DNA of 64,000 nucleotides, taken from Candidatus Methylopumilus sp. (lineage in GTDB: Bacteria > Pseudomonadota > Gammaproteobacteria > Burkholderiales > Methylophilaceae). Shown here piece by piece: positions 22,057 to 33,464 of the stretch (position 1 is its first letter; every line of letters starts with the position of its first letter). The stretch covers positions 62,001 through 126,000 of the forward strand of contig JAHEEA010000001.1 in assembly GCA_024640945.1 (NCBI GenBank), written 5' to 3'. The notes beneath the pieces were generated by a model. The model saw only the letters and a program-made list of their open reading frames with translations, was not told where the DNA came from and searched no databases. The translations under genes were made by a program, and so were the position numbers.

Positions 22057-22950
22057 TTGAAAATGCAGCTCAATAAAGTTCTTATTTTTGGTGTTGGCCT
22101 TATCGGCGGATCACTAGCACTTGCCCTAAAAAAAGCAGGGGTTGCTACGCATATCGTAGGTATAGGTCGCAATCAAGATTCATTAAAAACAGCCCTATCA
22201 CTAGGGGTAATTGATGAAGCACAAACAGATATAGAGCATGCGATGCAAGGTGCTGATATCGTTGTAATTGCAACACCTGTTGCGCAAACACCAGAAATTC
22301 TTGCTGCAATCGCTCCTCACCTTAAAGCCGATACAATCATTACCGATGCCGGTAGTACAAAGTCAGATATTGCAGGCTATGTGGCAAATGCAGCACAAAA
22401 TATCACTCCAGCATTACTGAGTCAATTTGTTGGTGGGCATCCTATTGCGGGCGCTGAAAAAAGTGGCGTAAGCGCTGCTAACGCGGATTTATTTTTCGGA
22501 AAAATTGTAGTTCTGACCCCTAACGAACAAACATCCAAACAGGCTTTATCTAAAGTCCGCGCATTATGGGAGGCCACAGGAGCCAATGTTTCAGAAATGA
22601 GTGCTGAAGCACACGATCAGATTTTCGCAGCTGTGAGTCATTTACCGCACTTACTGGCATTCGCTTTAGTGGATGATTTAGCTAATCGCAAAAATTCACA
22701 ACAATTGTTCGACTTTGCTGCGAGCGGTTTTAGAGACTTCACGAGAATCGCTGGAAGCTCGCCAGAAATGTGGCGAGATATTAGTTTAGCCAATAGAGAA
22801 GCACTTTTAAGTGAATTAGAAGCCTACCAATCAGAACTTAAGCTTCTACAAAAATTATTGAAAAATAAAGATGGGGCTGGTTTAGAAGCACTTTTTGAGA
22901 GCGCCAGCAATGCACGTAATGCATGGGCGAAACACAGAGAATCACAATAA
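22057..22950 (+). CDS. tyrA: Prephenate dehydrogenase
   Basis: FGVGLIGGSLALALKKAG; GGHPIAGAEKSGVSAA. Confidence 0.93.
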   Translation: MKMQLNKVLIFGVGLIGGSLALALKKAGVATHIVGIGRNQDSLKTALSLGVIDEAQTDIEHAMQGADIVVIATPVAQTPEILAAIAPHLKADTIITDAGSTKSDIAGYVANAAQNITPALLSQFVGGHPIAGAEKSGVSAANADLFFGKIVVLTPNEQTSKQALSKVRALWEATGANVSEMSAEAHDQIFAAVSHLPHLLAFALVDDLANRKNSQQLFDFAASGFRDFTRIAGSSPEMWRDISLANREALLSELEAYQSELKLLQKLLKNKDGAGLEALFESASNARNAWAKHRESQ

Positions 22951-22956
22951 GTCATT

Positions 22957-24249
22957 ATGGAATTTATTAACTTAAAAGCCGCCAAGCAAGTTTCAGGTCG
23001 AATTAAGCTGCCTGGATCCAAAAGCATTTCCAATCGCACCTTATTACTTGCCGCCTTTTCAAACGGTGTCACTGACATATTGGACTTATTAGCCTCGGAC
23101 GATACGGCTCGCATGCTAGAAGCCTTGTCAGTGCTGGGCGTTCTCATGGAAGAAATCGGTGATAACAACTGGCGCGTAACTGGTAATGGCGGCAATGTAT
23201 CAGTTAAACAAGCGGATTTGTTTTTAGGCAACGCAGGTACCGCATTTAGACCGCTAACAGCAGCATTAGCAATGTCACAAGGGAATTACACACTTTCCGG
23301 AATTCCTCGCATGCACGAACGTCCTATCGGCGATTTAGTAGACGCGCTTGCACAAGCCGGTGCGCACATTGAGTATCTTGGCAACAAAGGCTTTCCGCCA
23401 CTTAAGATTTCGCCAGCACAAATTCAATCTGCCCAAAGTATCAAAATTCGCGGGGACGTCTCCAGCCAATTCCTGACCGCATTATTGATGGCACTTCCAC
23501 TTACGGGACAGTCTTTCAAAATCGAAGTAGTCGGCGAGTTGATTTCTAAACCTTACATTAAAATCACACTCAATCTCATGGCGAGATTTGGCGTTCATGT
23601 AAAAAGAAATGGCTGGCAAGAATTTACTGTTCCAGCACAAACTCAATATCAAAGCCCAGGCAAAATCTATGTAGAAGGTGACGCGTCATCTGCTTCTTAT
23701 TTTATTGCAGCTGGCGCAGTGGCTTCTGATGGAAAGGGGCTGCTTATAGAGGGCGTCTCAAAAAACAGCATTCAAGGCGATATTAAGTTTGCAGATGAAG
23801 TCGAAAAAATGGGCGCCAAAATCGAATACGGCGAAAACCACATCATTGCCAAAGCTGCTTCAGGAAAATTAAAAGCGATAAATTTGGATTGCAATCACAT
23901 TCCAGATGCAGCAATGACATTAGCCATTCTGGCTTTATTTGCAGAAGGCACCTCAACCTTACGAAACATTGCAAGCTGGCGCGTTAAAGAAACAGACCGT
24001 ATTAGTGCGATGGCAACCGAATTACGTAAGTTAGGAGCAATTGTCGAAGAAGGTCATGATTATATTTCAATTGCCCCACCAGAAAAAATAACCCCGAACG
24101 CAGTGATTGATACTTACGACGATCACAGAATGGCGATGTGTTTCTCATTAGTTAGCTTAGCTGGCGTGCCTATTACAATAAACGATCCAAAATGTGTAGC
24201 GAAAACATTCCCAGATTATTTTGAACGATTTGCAGAGATTGTTAATTAA
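22957..24249 (+). CDS. aroA: 3-phosphoshikimate 1-carboxyvinyltransferase
   Basis: [29 protein letters not shown]. Confidence 0.96.
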   Translation: MEFINLKAAKQVSGRIKLPGSKSISNRTLLLAAFSNGVTDILDLLASDDTARMLEALSVLGVLMEEIGDNNWRVTGNGGNVSVKQADLFLGNAGTAFRPLTAALAMSQGNYTLSGIPRMHERPIGDLVDALAQAGAHIEYLGNKGFPPLKISPAQIQSAQSIKIRGDVSSQFLTALLMALPLTGQSFKIEVVGELISKPYIKITLNLMARFGVHVKRNGWQEFTVPAQTQYQSPGKIYVEGDASSASYFIAAGAVASDGKGLLIEGVSKNSIQGDIKFADEVEKMGAKIEYGENHIIAKAASGKLKAINLDCNHIPDAAMTLAILALFAEGTSTLRNIASWRVKETDRISAMATELRKLGAIVEEGHDYISIAPPEKITPNAVIDTYDDHRMAMCFSLVSLAGVPITINDPKCVAKTFPDYFERFAEIVN

Positions 24250-24914
24250 TGAATAACTCATCTATTCCAGTGATTGCAATTGACGGCCCTTCTGCTTCAG
24301 GAAAAGGCACTGTCGCTCAATTAGTCGCAGATAAGCTTGGCTATCATTACTTAGACTCTGGTGCCTTATATAGGATTGTTGCACTAGCCGCATTGAAACG
24401 TCATATCCCATGGGATAACGAAACAGCTTTAGCTGAAATGACGACATCACTAAAAATAGAATTTAAAGCAGCTGATATTTTCTTAAATGAGGAAAATGTC
24501 AGTGAACAAGTGCGGACTGAGCAAATGAGCCAAGGTGCATCACAAGTAGCCATTCATCCACGGGTTCGTCAAACACTTACTAAGCTGCAGCACAGCTTCA
24601 GAAAAAGTCCTGGTCTAGTAGCAGATGGTCGAGACATGGCGACTGTAATTTTTCCGGATGCAAAAACCAAAATCTTTCTAACAGCAAGTGCTGAAGTAAG
24701 AGCCGACAGACGTTACAAACAGCTACTCAATAAAGGCCTAGCAGCTGACCATGCCGCTATCCTAAAAGACTTGAAAGATCGTGATGCTAGAGACAAACAA
24801 AGAACTGTTGCGCCATTACAACAAGCGAGCGATGCACATTTATTAGAAACAAGCCAACTCAACATTGAGCAAGCTGTTGATAAAGCAATGAATTTTATCG
24901 CGCAAAGCGCTTAA
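24249..24914 (+). CDS. cmk: Cytidylate kinase
   Basis: IAIDGPSASGKGTVAQLVADKLGYHYLDSGALYR. Confidence 0.96.
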   Translation: MNNSSIPVIAIDGPSASGKGTVAQLVADKLGYHYLDSGALYRIVALAALKRHIPWDNETALAEMTTSLKIEFKAADIFLNEENVSEQVRTEQMSQGASQVAIHPRVRQTLTKLQHSFRKSPGLVADGRDMATVIFPDAKTKIFLTASAEVRADRRYKQLLNKGLAADHAAILKDLKDRDARDKQRTVAPLQQASDAHLLETSQLNIEQAVDKAMNFIAQSA

Positions 24915-25035
24915 GACCCACTTCCACAGCGATCTCATCAAAATCAGACATTTAATTTTGACTATTTCTGCAATAGCCTATTAATTAAATTGGATTTTTA
25001 TTGTAGAATTACGCCCTTATTTAAGATTTAAGGCG

Positions 25036-25088
25036 TTGTGAGCTCCTAAAGCTCACAATTTTATTAATTTACCCCACTGCACGGTGGG
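25036..25088 (+). promoter_or_regulatory. Two-hairpin rpsA leader (candidate translational operator/attenuator)
   Basis: TTGTGAGCT-cctaa-AGCTCACAA (25036-25058) followed by a T-rich stretch, then CCCAC-tgcacg-GTGGG (25073-25088). Confidence 0.5.
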
Positions 25089-25107
25089 ATTATCTAGGTA
25101 ACTTTTA

Positions 25108-26607
25108 ATGGCTAACGTTTCAACCTCAACCTCAGAAAGCTTTGCAGCATTATTCGAGGAAAGCCTGGCTCGCCAGGAAATGCGTTCAGGTGAAGTAATC
25201 ACCGCAGAAGTAGTTTCAATTGATTCCGATTTCGTAGTAGTTAACGCAGGCCTCAAATCTGAGAGCGTGATTGATGCTAGCGAATTCTTAAACGACCGTG
25301 GCGAAATGGAAGTCCAAGTTGGCGATTTCGTTAAAGTTTGTATCGAATCATTAGAAGATGGCTACGGCTCAACAAAACTTTCACGCGAAAAAGCTAAACG
25401 CTTAGCTGCATGGCTAGATCTTGAAGAAGCGATGAATGAAGGTCGCATCATCAAAGGTATGGTAAATGGTCGCGTTAAAGGTGGTTTAACTGTAATGGTT
25501 AACGGCATCCGCGCATTCTTACCAGGTTCATTAGTTGATTTACGCCCAGTAAAAGATACAACACCATTCGAAAATAAAGAATGGGACTTTAAAGTCATCA
25601 AATTAGATCGTAAACGTAACAACGTAGTGGTTTCACGCCGCGCTGTTCTTGAAGTAAGCATGGGTGCTGACCGCGAAGCATTGATGGGTTCACTTAAAGA
25701 AGGTGCAGTTGTTAAGGGGGTTGTTAAAAACATCACTGACTACGGTGCATTCGTTGATTTGGGCGGCATCGATGGCTTGCTACACATCACTGACTTGGCA
25801 TGGCGCCGTGTTAAACACCCATCAGAAGTGTTAACTGTTGGTGAAGAAGTTGAAGCTAAGATCCTCAAATTTGATCAAGAGAAAAACCGTGTTTCACTAG
25901 GTATCAAACAATTAGGCGATGACCCATGGGTAGCATTAAGCCGCCGTTACCCAGCAAACACACGTTTGTTCGGTAAAGTAACTAACTTGACTGACTACGG
26001 TGCTTTCGTTGAAATCGAACCAGGTATCGAAGGTCTTGTTCACGTTTCAGAAATGGATTGGACTAACAAGAACGTTCACCCAGCTAAAATCGCTCAATTA
26101 GGTGACGAAGTTGAAGTAATGATTCTTGAGATTGATGAAGATCGTCGTCGCTTGTCATTGGGCATGAAACAATGCCAAACAAATCCTTGGGATGATTTTG
26201 CAATCAGCCATAAAAAAGGTGATCAAGTAAGCGGCCAAATCAAATCAATCACTGATTTCGGTGTATTCATTGGCTTGCCAGGTGGCATTGATGGTCTAGT
26301 TCACTTGTCAGACCTTTCATGGACACAAACTGGCGAAGAAGCAATCCGCAACTTCAAAAAAGGTGACGAATTGTCTGCTGTTGTATTAAGCATCGACGTT
26401 GAAAAAGAGCGCATTTCATTAGGCGTGAAACAATTGACTGCTGATCCATCAGGTGGATCTTCAGAAGAAAAAACTGAAGCTAAACCTAAAGCTAAATCTG
26501 CTAAAGCTAAAGAAGCTGCACAAGTGCCTGATGATGGTGCAACTGCAGGCACTACAAACCTTGGTGCATTGCTAAAAGCTAAACTAGACAGCAAAAACAA
26601 CGAATAA
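25108..26607 (+). CDS. rpsA: 30S ribosomal protein S1 (five recognisable S1 domains)
   Basis: Five S1 repeats by eye; C-terminal [18 protein letters not shown] tail. Confidence 0.95.
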   Translation: MANVSTSTSESFAALFEESLARQEMRSGEVITAEVVSIDSDFVVVNAGLKSESVIDASEFLNDRGEMEVQVGDFVKVCIESLEDGYGSTKLSREKAKRLAAWLDLEEAMNEGRIIKGMVNGRVKGGLTVMVNGIRAFLPGSLVDLRPVKDTTPFENKEWDFKVIKLDRKRNNVVVSRRAVLEVSMGADREALMGSLKEGAVVKGVVKNITDYGAFVDLGGIDGLLHITDLAWRRVKHPSEVLTVGEEVEAKILKFDQEKNRVSLGIKQLGDDPWVALSRRYPANTRLFGKVTNLTDYGAFVEIEPGIEGLVHVSEMDWTNKNVHPAKIAQLGDEVEVMILEIDEDRRRLSLGMKQCQTNPWDDFAISHKKGDQVSGQIKSITDFGVFIGLPGGIDGLVHLSDLSWTQTGEEAIRNFKKGDELSAVVLSIDVEKERISLGVKQLTADPSGGSSEEKTEAKPKAKSAKAKEAAQVPDDGATAGTTNLGALLKAKLDSKNNE

Positions 26608-26618
26608 GGCAATTAGCC

Positions 26619-26900
26619 ATGACAAAATCAGAGCTCATTATTAATCTAGCTGCAAGATTTCCACAATTAGTAGTTAAGGATGCTGAACTTTCAGTAAAAG
26701 CAATCCTTGATTCTATGACTGACAATCTTGCTACTGGTGAACGTATCGAAATTCGAGGTTTTGGTAGCTTCAGTTTGAACTACCGTCCACCTCGTGTTGG
26801 TCGTAACCCAAAAACTGGTAGCAAAGTACAAGTACCTGCGAAACATGTACCTCACTTTAAAGCTGGTAAAGAGTTGCGTGAGCGCGTTGACTTGGCTTAA
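26619..26900 (+). CDS. ihfB: Integration host factor beta subunit
   Basis: [30 protein letters not shown]...[23 protein letters not shown]. Confidence 0.95.
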   Translation: MTKSELIINLAARFPQLVVKDAELSVKAILDSMTDNLATGERIEIRGFGSFSLNYRPPRVGRNPKTGSKVQVPAKHVPHFKAGKELRERVDLA

Positions 26901-26922
26901 TTATTCAAGCACTAAGTAAAAA

Positions 26923-26961
26923 CTAACGGCGTTAATCCAAATCGGGTTAACGCCGTTTTTA
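26923..26961 (+). terminator. Intrinsic terminator after ihfB
   Basis: AACGGCGTTAA...TTAACGCCGTTTTTATT. Confidence 0.85.
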
Positions 26962-27066
26962 TTGGTGGTTTACTTATGTTTTTACCTAGCCCTTTTTACT
27001 CAGCCCCAGTAAAATTATGCTTAATTGATTCTTTAAACTCACCCACTTAAACAAGGCAACATAACA

Positions 27067-28233
27067 ATGGAATTTGAATTCTGGTGGCTTATCGCCCTAC
27101 CCTTGTTTTTTACACTAGGCTGGATTGCAGCACGTATTGATATTCAGCAATTACTTTCAGAATCAACATCACTTCCAGCAGCCTATTTTAAAGGCCTAAA
27201 CTTCCTCATTTCAGATCAGCAGGACAAGGCAATTGAAGCCTTTACTGAGGCAGTTGAAGCCAACTCAGAATCCCTAGAACTTCATTTTGCACTTGGCAGC
27301 TTGTTTAGACGTAGCGGTGAAGTCGACCGAGCAATCAACTTACATTTAAGTTTGCTAGGCCGCAAAGAGTTACCAGCAGCACAAAAACAAGCTATTAAAG
27401 CTGAGTTAGCCCAAGACTATCTAAAAGCAGGCTTATATGACCGTGCAGAAGAACTATTCAGCAGTTTGGATGATGGTCGATACCAACAAGCGTCATTAAG
27501 AGCCTTATTGGAAATTTATATTCGAGAGCGTGAATGGCAAAGAGCTATTAAATCTGCGACTGAACTAGAGCGAATTTCTGGCGTGCCTTTCCGCAAAGAA
27601 ATCGCTCAGTTCTACTGCGAAATGGCTGTTAAATCATTATTGGAGAATGATACTCATACCGCAAGACATGAGCTAGAAATGGCCTTAGATTCAAACAAAA
27701 ACTGTGTACGTGCCAATATCATGCTAGGTGACATGGAGGCAAGTACCAACGCCCACAAAGCAGCACTTTCATTCTGGAAAAGAATCGAGACGCAGCAATC
27801 TGAATTTCTGGGAATGGTTGCCCCTAAAATATTAGCTAGCTATAAAGCAATTGGCGCTTTTGGCGAAGGTCTGGATTTACTCAAAACCTATTTCAAAGTT
27901 CATAAACTCCCCTCTTTATTAAGTGTTCTCTTCGAAAACACATTAAGCGAAGAAGGCGCACCAGCAGCAGCACAAATGGTATTAGACGACTTGGAGCGTA
28001 AACCAAGCCTACAAACCTTAGATCATTTACTTAAAGCTCGCGCTCAAGGCAATCAAGTAGCGGGTGATAGCGATACCGTATTAATTCAACAAACCATACG
28101 CAACGCCATAGGGAACCGCAACGCATATTGCTGCGATCAATGTGGCTTCCGCGCTCGTAACTTCCACTGGCAATGTCCTGCATGTAACGCATGGGAAGCC
28201 TTACCTCCAGAACCAAAAGAAACCGCCGCATGA
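27067..28233 (+). CDS. lapB: Lipopolysaccharide assembly protein B (YciM)
   Basis: N-terminal TM (EFWWLIALPLFFTLGWIAARID), TPR region, C-terminal rubredoxin-like CCDQCGF...CPACNAW. Confidence 0.92.
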   Translation: MEFEFWWLIALPLFFTLGWIAARIDIQQLLSESTSLPAAYFKGLNFLISDQQDKAIEAFTEAVEANSESLELHFALGSLFRRSGEVDRAINLHLSLLGRKELPAAQKQAIKAELAQDYLKAGLYDRAEELFSSLDDGRYQQASLRALLEIYIREREWQRAIKSATELERISGVPFRKEIAQFYCEMAVKSLLENDTHTARHELEMALDSNKNCVRANIMLGDMEASTNAHKAALSFWKRIETQQSEFLGMVAPKILASYKAIGAFGEGLDLLKTYFKVHKLPSLLSVLFENTLSEEGAPAAAQMVLDDLERKPSLQTLDHLLKARAQGNQVAGDSDTVLIQQTIRNAIGNRNAYCCDQCGFRARNFHWQCPACNAWEALPPEPKETAA

Positions 28234-28940
28234 GCAAAAATATATTAGATCGTAAAATCGTCGTAGCACTTGATTTTGCAGAAGCAAAACAAGCACTAAA
28301 CTTTACAAAACAACTCGACCCCAATCTTTGCCGAGTCAAAGTCGGTAAAGAACTTTTCACCGCAGCAGGCCCTCAATTAATAGAGGCTTTAATCAAACAA
28401 GGTCACGGTGTATTTTTAGATCTAAAATTTCACGACATTCCAACAACCGTGTCAAAAGCCTGCGAAGCAGCAAGTCGATTAGGGGTGTGGATGCTGAATG
28501 TGCACGCTTCTGGCGGACTGGCAATGATGGAAGAAGCTAAGAACGGAGTTGCGCGCTCTGGTCACGACCCACTACTTATCGCGGTAACTGTATTGACGAG
28601 CATGAATCAAGCCATGCTCAATCAAGTGGGTGTAGCTGGAGATTTAACTGATCAAGTTCTCAATCTGGCACAACTCACGAAACAGGCAGGTTTGGATGGT
28701 GTTGTTTGCTCAGCAGCTGAAGCAGGATTGCTCAGAAAAGCACATGGTTCAGATTTTTGTTTAGTCACACCAGGCATCCGCCCTATTGATGCAAGCTTAG
28801 ATGATCAATCTCGCGCTGTTACACCCGAACATGCGATTAAGTTGGGCTCAAATTACCTCGTTATTGGCCGCCCGATCACCAAGGCCGAAAATCCATTAAA
28901 AGCACTTGAGGAAATCAACAAAAGTATTAAATATAATTAA
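28230..28940 (+). CDS. pyrF: Orotidine 5'-phosphate decarboxylase
   Basis: IVVALDFAEAKQALNF; FLDLKFHDIPTTV; start trimmed to MSKNILDRK. Confidence 0.96.
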   Translation: MSKNILDRKIVVALDFAEAKQALNFTKQLDPNLCRVKVGKELFTAAGPQLIEALIKQGHGVFLDLKFHDIPTTVSKACEAASRLGVWMLNVHASGGLAMMEEAKNGVARSGHDPLLIAVTVLTSMNQAMLNQVGVAGDLTDQVLNLAQLTKQAGLDGVVCSAAEAGLLRKAHGSDFCLVTPGIRPIDASLDDQSRAVTPEHAIKLGSNYLVIGRPITKAENPLKALEEINKSIKYN

Positions 28941-28988
28941 TTTAACACACTGATTTTAAATTAATATTTACTTTTAAACTACTACGGT

Positions 28989-29293
28989 ATTATTAAAAAA
29001 ATAATATTAGCCTGTGTCGTGTTTTTTGGTTTTGCCGTAAATGCATTTGCAGCAGTTAATCTCAACACCACCACTGCGGAACAACTTGAATCACTAAGTG
29101 GGGTTGGCCCAGCAAAAGCTCAAAAAATTGTGGAATACAGGAAGAAAAACGGGAATTTCAAAACCGTTGATGAGCTTAATAATGTCCCTGATTTTGGAAA
29201 TAAAACTCTGCAGAAACCAAACTCGAGTTAACTGTGACGGATACCGCCAAAACAGCCCGTACCGCAAAGCCCATGGAAAAACCAAAGAAATAA
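28989..29293 (+). pseudogene. ComEA-like helix-hairpin-helix protein, probably decayed (no canonical start, C-terminal frameshift)
   Basis: IIKKIILACVVFFGFAVNAFAAVNLNTTTAEQLESLSGVGPAKAQKIVEYRKKNGNFKTVDELNNVPDFGNKT, then -1 frame SAETKLELTVTDTAKTARTAKPMEKPKK-stop. Confidence 0.55.
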
Positions 29294-29311
29294 TCAAGGC
29301 TTAAATATCCA

Positions 29312-29342
29312 TAAAAAAAGCCCGCAATGTGCGGGCTTTTTT
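29312..29342. terminator. Bidirectional intrinsic terminator between the comEA-like gene and metG
   Basis: AAAAAAAGCCCGCA-atg-TGCGGGCTTTTTT. Confidence 0.92.
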
Positions 29343-29353
29343 AGACTTAAGGC

Positions 29354-31402
29354 CTACTTAACTTTCATCCCGACCTGAGCACCAACATCTGGAGACAAGA
29401 TGAACGGCCCACCGTTCTCATCGCTTGCAGCAAGCACCATACCTTCGGACATCCCAAACTTCATTTTACGTGGCGCAAGATTAGCGACCATCACTGTTAA
29501 TCGCCCGACCAAAGTCGCCGGATCATATGCATACTTGATACCAGCAAACACCTGACGTGGTTTTTCTTCACCAATATCCAAACTCAAACACAAGAGCTTT
29601 TCAGCACCATCTACATGCTCAGCATTGACGATCTTCGCAATACGTAAATCAACCTTAGTAAAATCATCAATAGAGATGTAATCACCTACATTTTCAGATG
29701 CCGCTGGCGTTGAATTAACAGCAGGCACAGCAACTTGTTGCAAACTTTCTTTATTGGCTTCAATCATGGCTTCAATATGTTTAGGATCTATTCTAGTAAT
29801 TAAATGGTTGTATTCATTAATCGTATGACCATCAATAAATGAATCGTTGATACTAGTCCATGTTAATGGAGCAATATTTAAGAATTTTTCAATATTAGCA
29901 GCCAAATCTGGCAATGCCGGCTTCAAATATAGCGTAAGCAAACGGAACATTTCCAATGCACTAGAGCAATCCGCATGCAATTTAGCTTGTGGGGCGTCCC
30001 CTTCTTGCTTAGACACGACCCAAGGTGCAGCTTCAGCAACATCAGCGTTAGCCAAATCAGCCAAACGCATAATTTCACGTAATGCACGGCTGTAATCTCG
30101 AGCCTCATAAGCTTTTGCAATTTCCGGTGCTGCTGCTTTAATGACTTCTACAACAGCGTGATTTTTAGCTGATACTAATTTCCCAACAAATCGTTTATTA
30201 ATGAATCCTGCTGTACGGCTAGCAATATTTATGTATTTACCCACCAAATCACTATTCACGCGTGCAACAAAATCTTCAAGATTCAAGTCAATGTCTTCCA
30301 TACTGCCATTTAACTTAGCTGCATAGTAATAACGTAAATACTCTGGATTCTTAATGTGATCTAAATAACTACGTGCCGTAATAAAAGTGCCGCGAGACTT
30401 AGACATTTTCTCGCCATTGACCGTTAAGAAACCATGCGAGAACACTTGAGTTGGCTTACGGTAGCCCGAATACTCAAGGGTTGCAGGCCAGAACAAAGCA
30501 TGGAAATACAAAATATCTTTACCAATAAAATGATAAAGCTCTGTTTTAGAATCCGCTTTCCAATACTCGTCAAAATCTAGACCATTTTTAGCACATAGAT
30601 TTTTGAAACTCGCCATATAACCGATAGGCGCATCCAACCAAACGTAGAAATACTTGCCAGGTGCGTCAGGAATTTCAAAACCGAAATAAGGTGCATCGCG
30701 AGAGATATCCCAATCAGATAGTTTATTCTCGCCCGCCTCGCCTATCCATTCGTTCATCTTATTGGCAGCTTCTTGCTGCAAGGTGCCTGAGCGTGTCCAA
30801 GCGCGTAAGAAATCGCTACATTCTGAGAGCTTAAAGAAATAATGTTCAGTCTCTTTACGTACAGGTGCTGCACCAGAAACGGCTGAGAATGGATTAATTA
30901 ACTCGGTTGGATTGTAAGTTGCGCCACAGACTTCACATGAGTCACCGTACTGATCTTTAGCATGACACTTAGGACATTCGCCTTTAATAAAACGGTCAGG
31001 TAAGAACATATTTTTAACAGGATCATAAAACTGTTCAATCGTCTTAGTTGCAATCTTGCCGTTTGCTTTAAGTGATTTATAAATCCCACTTGCAAGCTCT
31101 TTATTTTCAGGCGAGTTCGTTGAATAGTAGTTATCAAAATCAACTAAGAATTCAGTAAAGTCTGCGTAATGCTCTTTGTGTACCTTAGCAATCAGCGCTT
31201 CTGGCGTAATGCCCTCTTTCTCAGCGCGCAGCATAATAGGTGTGCCATGCGTGTCATCCGCACAAACATAATGCACAGTACTGCCCTGCATCTTTTGAAA
31301 GCGCACCCAGATATCTGTTTGAATATATTCAACTAAATGCCCCAAATGGATACTTCCATTAGCGTAAGGCAATGCAGATGTGACCAGAATTTTACGGCTC
31401 AT
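29354..31402 (-). CDS. metG: Methionyl-tRNA synthetase
   Basis: [35 protein letters not shown]-terminal tRNA-binding domain. Confidence 0.98.
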   Translation of the reverse strand: MSRKILVTSALPYANGSIHLGHLVEYIQTDIWVRFQKMQGSTVHYVCADDTHGTPIMLRAEKEGITPEALIAKVHKEHYADFTEFLVDFDNYYSTNSPENKELASGIYKSLKANGKIATKTIEQFYDPVKNMFLPDRFIKGECPKCHAKDQYGDSCEVCGATYNPTELINPFSAVSGAAPVRKETEHYFFKLSECSDFLRAWTRSGTLQQEAANKMNEWIGEAGENKLSDWDISRDAPYFGFEIPDAPGKYFYVWLDAPIGYMASFKNLCAKNGLDFDEYWKADSKTELYHFIGKDILYFHALFWPATLEYSGYRKPTQVFSHGFLTVNGEKMSKSRGTFITARSYLDHIKNPEYLRYYYAAKLNGSMEDIDLNLEDFVARVNSDLVGKYINIASRTAGFINKRFVGKLVSAKNHAVVEVIKAAAPEIAKAYEARDYSRALREIMRLADLANADVAEAAPWVVSKQEGDAPQAKLHADCSSALEMFRLLTLYLKPALPDLAANIEKFLNIAPLTWTSINDSFIDGHTINEYNHLITRIDPKHIEAMIEANKESLQQVAVPAVNSTPAASENVGDYISIDDFTKVDLRIAKIVNAEHVDGAEKLLCLSLDIGEEKPRQVFAGIKYAYDPATLVGRLTVMVANLAPRKMKFGMSEGMVLAASDENGGPFILSPDVGAQVGMKVK

Positions 31403-31520
31403 AAGAACTATCTATACTTAAAAATTAATTAATACGTGCATTTTAACAAATGACGCGCCCTTTCACATGCGTTAAAATTACCCTATTGTTTTACTCAAGA
31501 ATTACCTCAAGGAATTTTAG

Positions 31521-32609
31521 ATGGCCATTTCAGAAAATAATGTTCAAGACGCACTTAAAAACCTAATCGATCCTAATACTGGTGCAGACTTTATCAGTAG
31601 TAAATCAGCAAAAAATATCCAAATTAACGGTAATGATATTTCCGTCGACATCGTACTTGGCTATCCAGCCAAAAGTGTAATTAATGAGATCAAGAGTCTT
31701 GTTGAAACACAATTAAAAACGATTGCTGATGTAGGGTCTATTAACGTCAACATCGGCAGCAGAATTGTTGCGCATAGCGCACAACGCGGCGTTCAATTGT
31801 TACCTAACGTCAAAAATATTATTGCTATTGCCTCTGGTAAAGGTGGTGTTGGCAAATCAACAACAGCGGTCAATATTGCTTTAGCTCTTGCTGAAGAAGG
31901 TGCTAATGTAGGCATACTGGATGCTGATATCTATGGCCCTAGCCAACCACAAATGTTAGGCATTTCTGGTCGTCCTGATAGCGCGGATGGAAAAAGCATA
32001 GAACCTATGCAGGCACATGGTATTCAAGCCATGTCTATTGGCTTCTTAGTCGATACAGATACACCCATGGTATGGCGCGGCCCAATGGTCACAGGCGCGC
32101 TAGAACAATTATTACGTGATACACGCTGGAAAGATTTAGATTACTTAATTATCGATTTACCACCAGGCACAGGCGACATCCAACTCACACTTGCTCAAAA
32201 AGTACCAGTCACCGGCGCAATCATCGTAACAACACCACAAGACATTGCTTTGTTAGATGCACGCAAAGGCTTAAAAATGTTTGAAAAAGTAGGCATCCCT
32301 ATTTTAGGAATCGTCGAAAACATGAGCACGCATATTTGTTCAAAATGCGGCCATGAAGAACATATTTTTGGTGCAGGCGGTGGCGCTGCCATGTGTAAAG
32401 ACTACAACGTCGATTTATTGGGCTCACTCCCTTTAGATATTAGCATTCGTGAACAATCCGACACGGGCACACCAACTGTGATCGCTGAGCCTAACAGCAG
32501 TATTGCTAATACGTACAAACAAATTGCTCGTTCAACTGCATCCAAGTTATCTCAGCTAGCCCTTGATCACAGTAGTAAATTCCCAAACATCGTCATTCAA
32601 AACACTTAA
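31521..32609 (+). CDS. apbC: Mrp/ApbC family iron-sulfur cluster carrier ATPase
   Basis: DUF59-like N-terminus; IASGKGGVGKSTTAVNIALALAEEGA; CSKCGHEEHIFG. Confidence 0.94.
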   Translation: MAISENNVQDALKNLIDPNTGADFISSKSAKNIQINGNDISVDIVLGYPAKSVINEIKSLVETQLKTIADVGSINVNIGSRIVAHSAQRGVQLLPNVKNIIAIASGKGGVGKSTTAVNIALALAEEGANVGILDADIYGPSQPQMLGISGRPDSADGKSIEPMQAHGIQAMSIGFLVDTDTPMVWRGPMVTGALEQLLRDTRWKDLDYLIIDLPPGTGDIQLTLAQKVPVTGAIIVTTPQDIALLDARKGLKMFEKVGIPILGIVENMSTHICSKCGHEEHIFGAGGGAAMCKDYNVDLLGSLPLDISIREQSDTGTPTVIAEPNSSIANTYKQIARSTASKLSQLALDHSSKFPNIVIQNT

Positions 32610-32640
32610 TAAAAAAGCCCCGATCAGGGCTTTTTTATTA
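32607..32640. terminator. Bidirectional intrinsic terminator
   Basis: TAATAAAAAAGCCC-cgatc-aGGGCTTTTTTATTA. Confidence 0.92.
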
Positions 32641-32652
32641 CATTCATCTGAT

Positions 32653-33357
32653 TTAAATATTCACGCCATAACAATAAACATCAACACCATTTTTCGGCGT
32701 AATTAAAGTCGCAGGAATTGATACGCCATTTCGCCAATCATTCACCGCATCTTGTTTACCAGCACCAGTTACCAAGAAAAGCACTTCTCTTGCATTACTC
32801 AATCGTTGCTGACTAATAGTAATTCTATTGGCTGGTGGCTTTGGTGCATCAAATACTGGCACAGCATCTGCTGAATTATCGACAAGCTGGCCTGGAAACA
32901 AGCTTGCAGTGTGTCCATCCTCCCCCAGTCCCAACAAAACCAAATCAAAAATCGGCACACCAGCAAGTGTATTCGCATAAGCTTTTGCGCCTTCGACATT
33001 ACCAAGCTCAGCAGGAATATCATGAATTTGATAGGCTGGAATAGCCACATGATCTAACCAAGCAGTTCTAGCCATCAAACTATTACGTTCAACGTCATTC
33101 ACTGGCAAGCAACGATCATCATTATGAAATATATGCCATTTAGACCAATCCGCATCGACATCTTTAAGTAGGGCATACACGCTTTTAGGCGTTGAGCCAC
33201 CCGCTAAAACAATAGAAAAAGAGCCTCGCTCGGAAATTGCTTGTTGCGCGGCAGCAAGAATTCGATTCAAAGCTGCCTGATTGATTTCATCTTGCGTTTG
33301 AAATGTGTGCCAACGGCTGATTTGCTTTGTATTTTCTTGGTTTGTATTTTGCATCAT
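32653..33357 (-). CDS. pgl: 6-phosphogluconolactonase
   Basis: FSIVLAGGSTPKSVYALL; HIFHNDDRCLPVNDVERNS; LGLGEDGHTASLFPG. Confidence 0.94.
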   Translation of the reverse strand: MMQNTNQENTKQISRWHTFQTQDEINQAALNRILAAAQQAISERGSFSIVLAGGSTPKSVYALLKDVDADWSKWHIFHNDDRCLPVNDVERNSLMARTAWLDHVAIPAYQIHDIPAELGNVEGAKAYANTLAGVPIFDLVLLGLGEDGHTASLFPGQLVDNSADAVPVFDAPKPPANRITISQQRLSNAREVLFLVTGAGKQDAVNDWRNGVSIPATLITPKNGVDVYCYGVNI

Positions 33358-33464
33358 GCAAAGCCTTCACGTTATAATTACGGGGTATTTAACAATGATT
33401 AAATTTAACCCGCCATCTTACCCAAAAGGACGACGGCATTCCACATCCTCATCAAGGAAAAATA

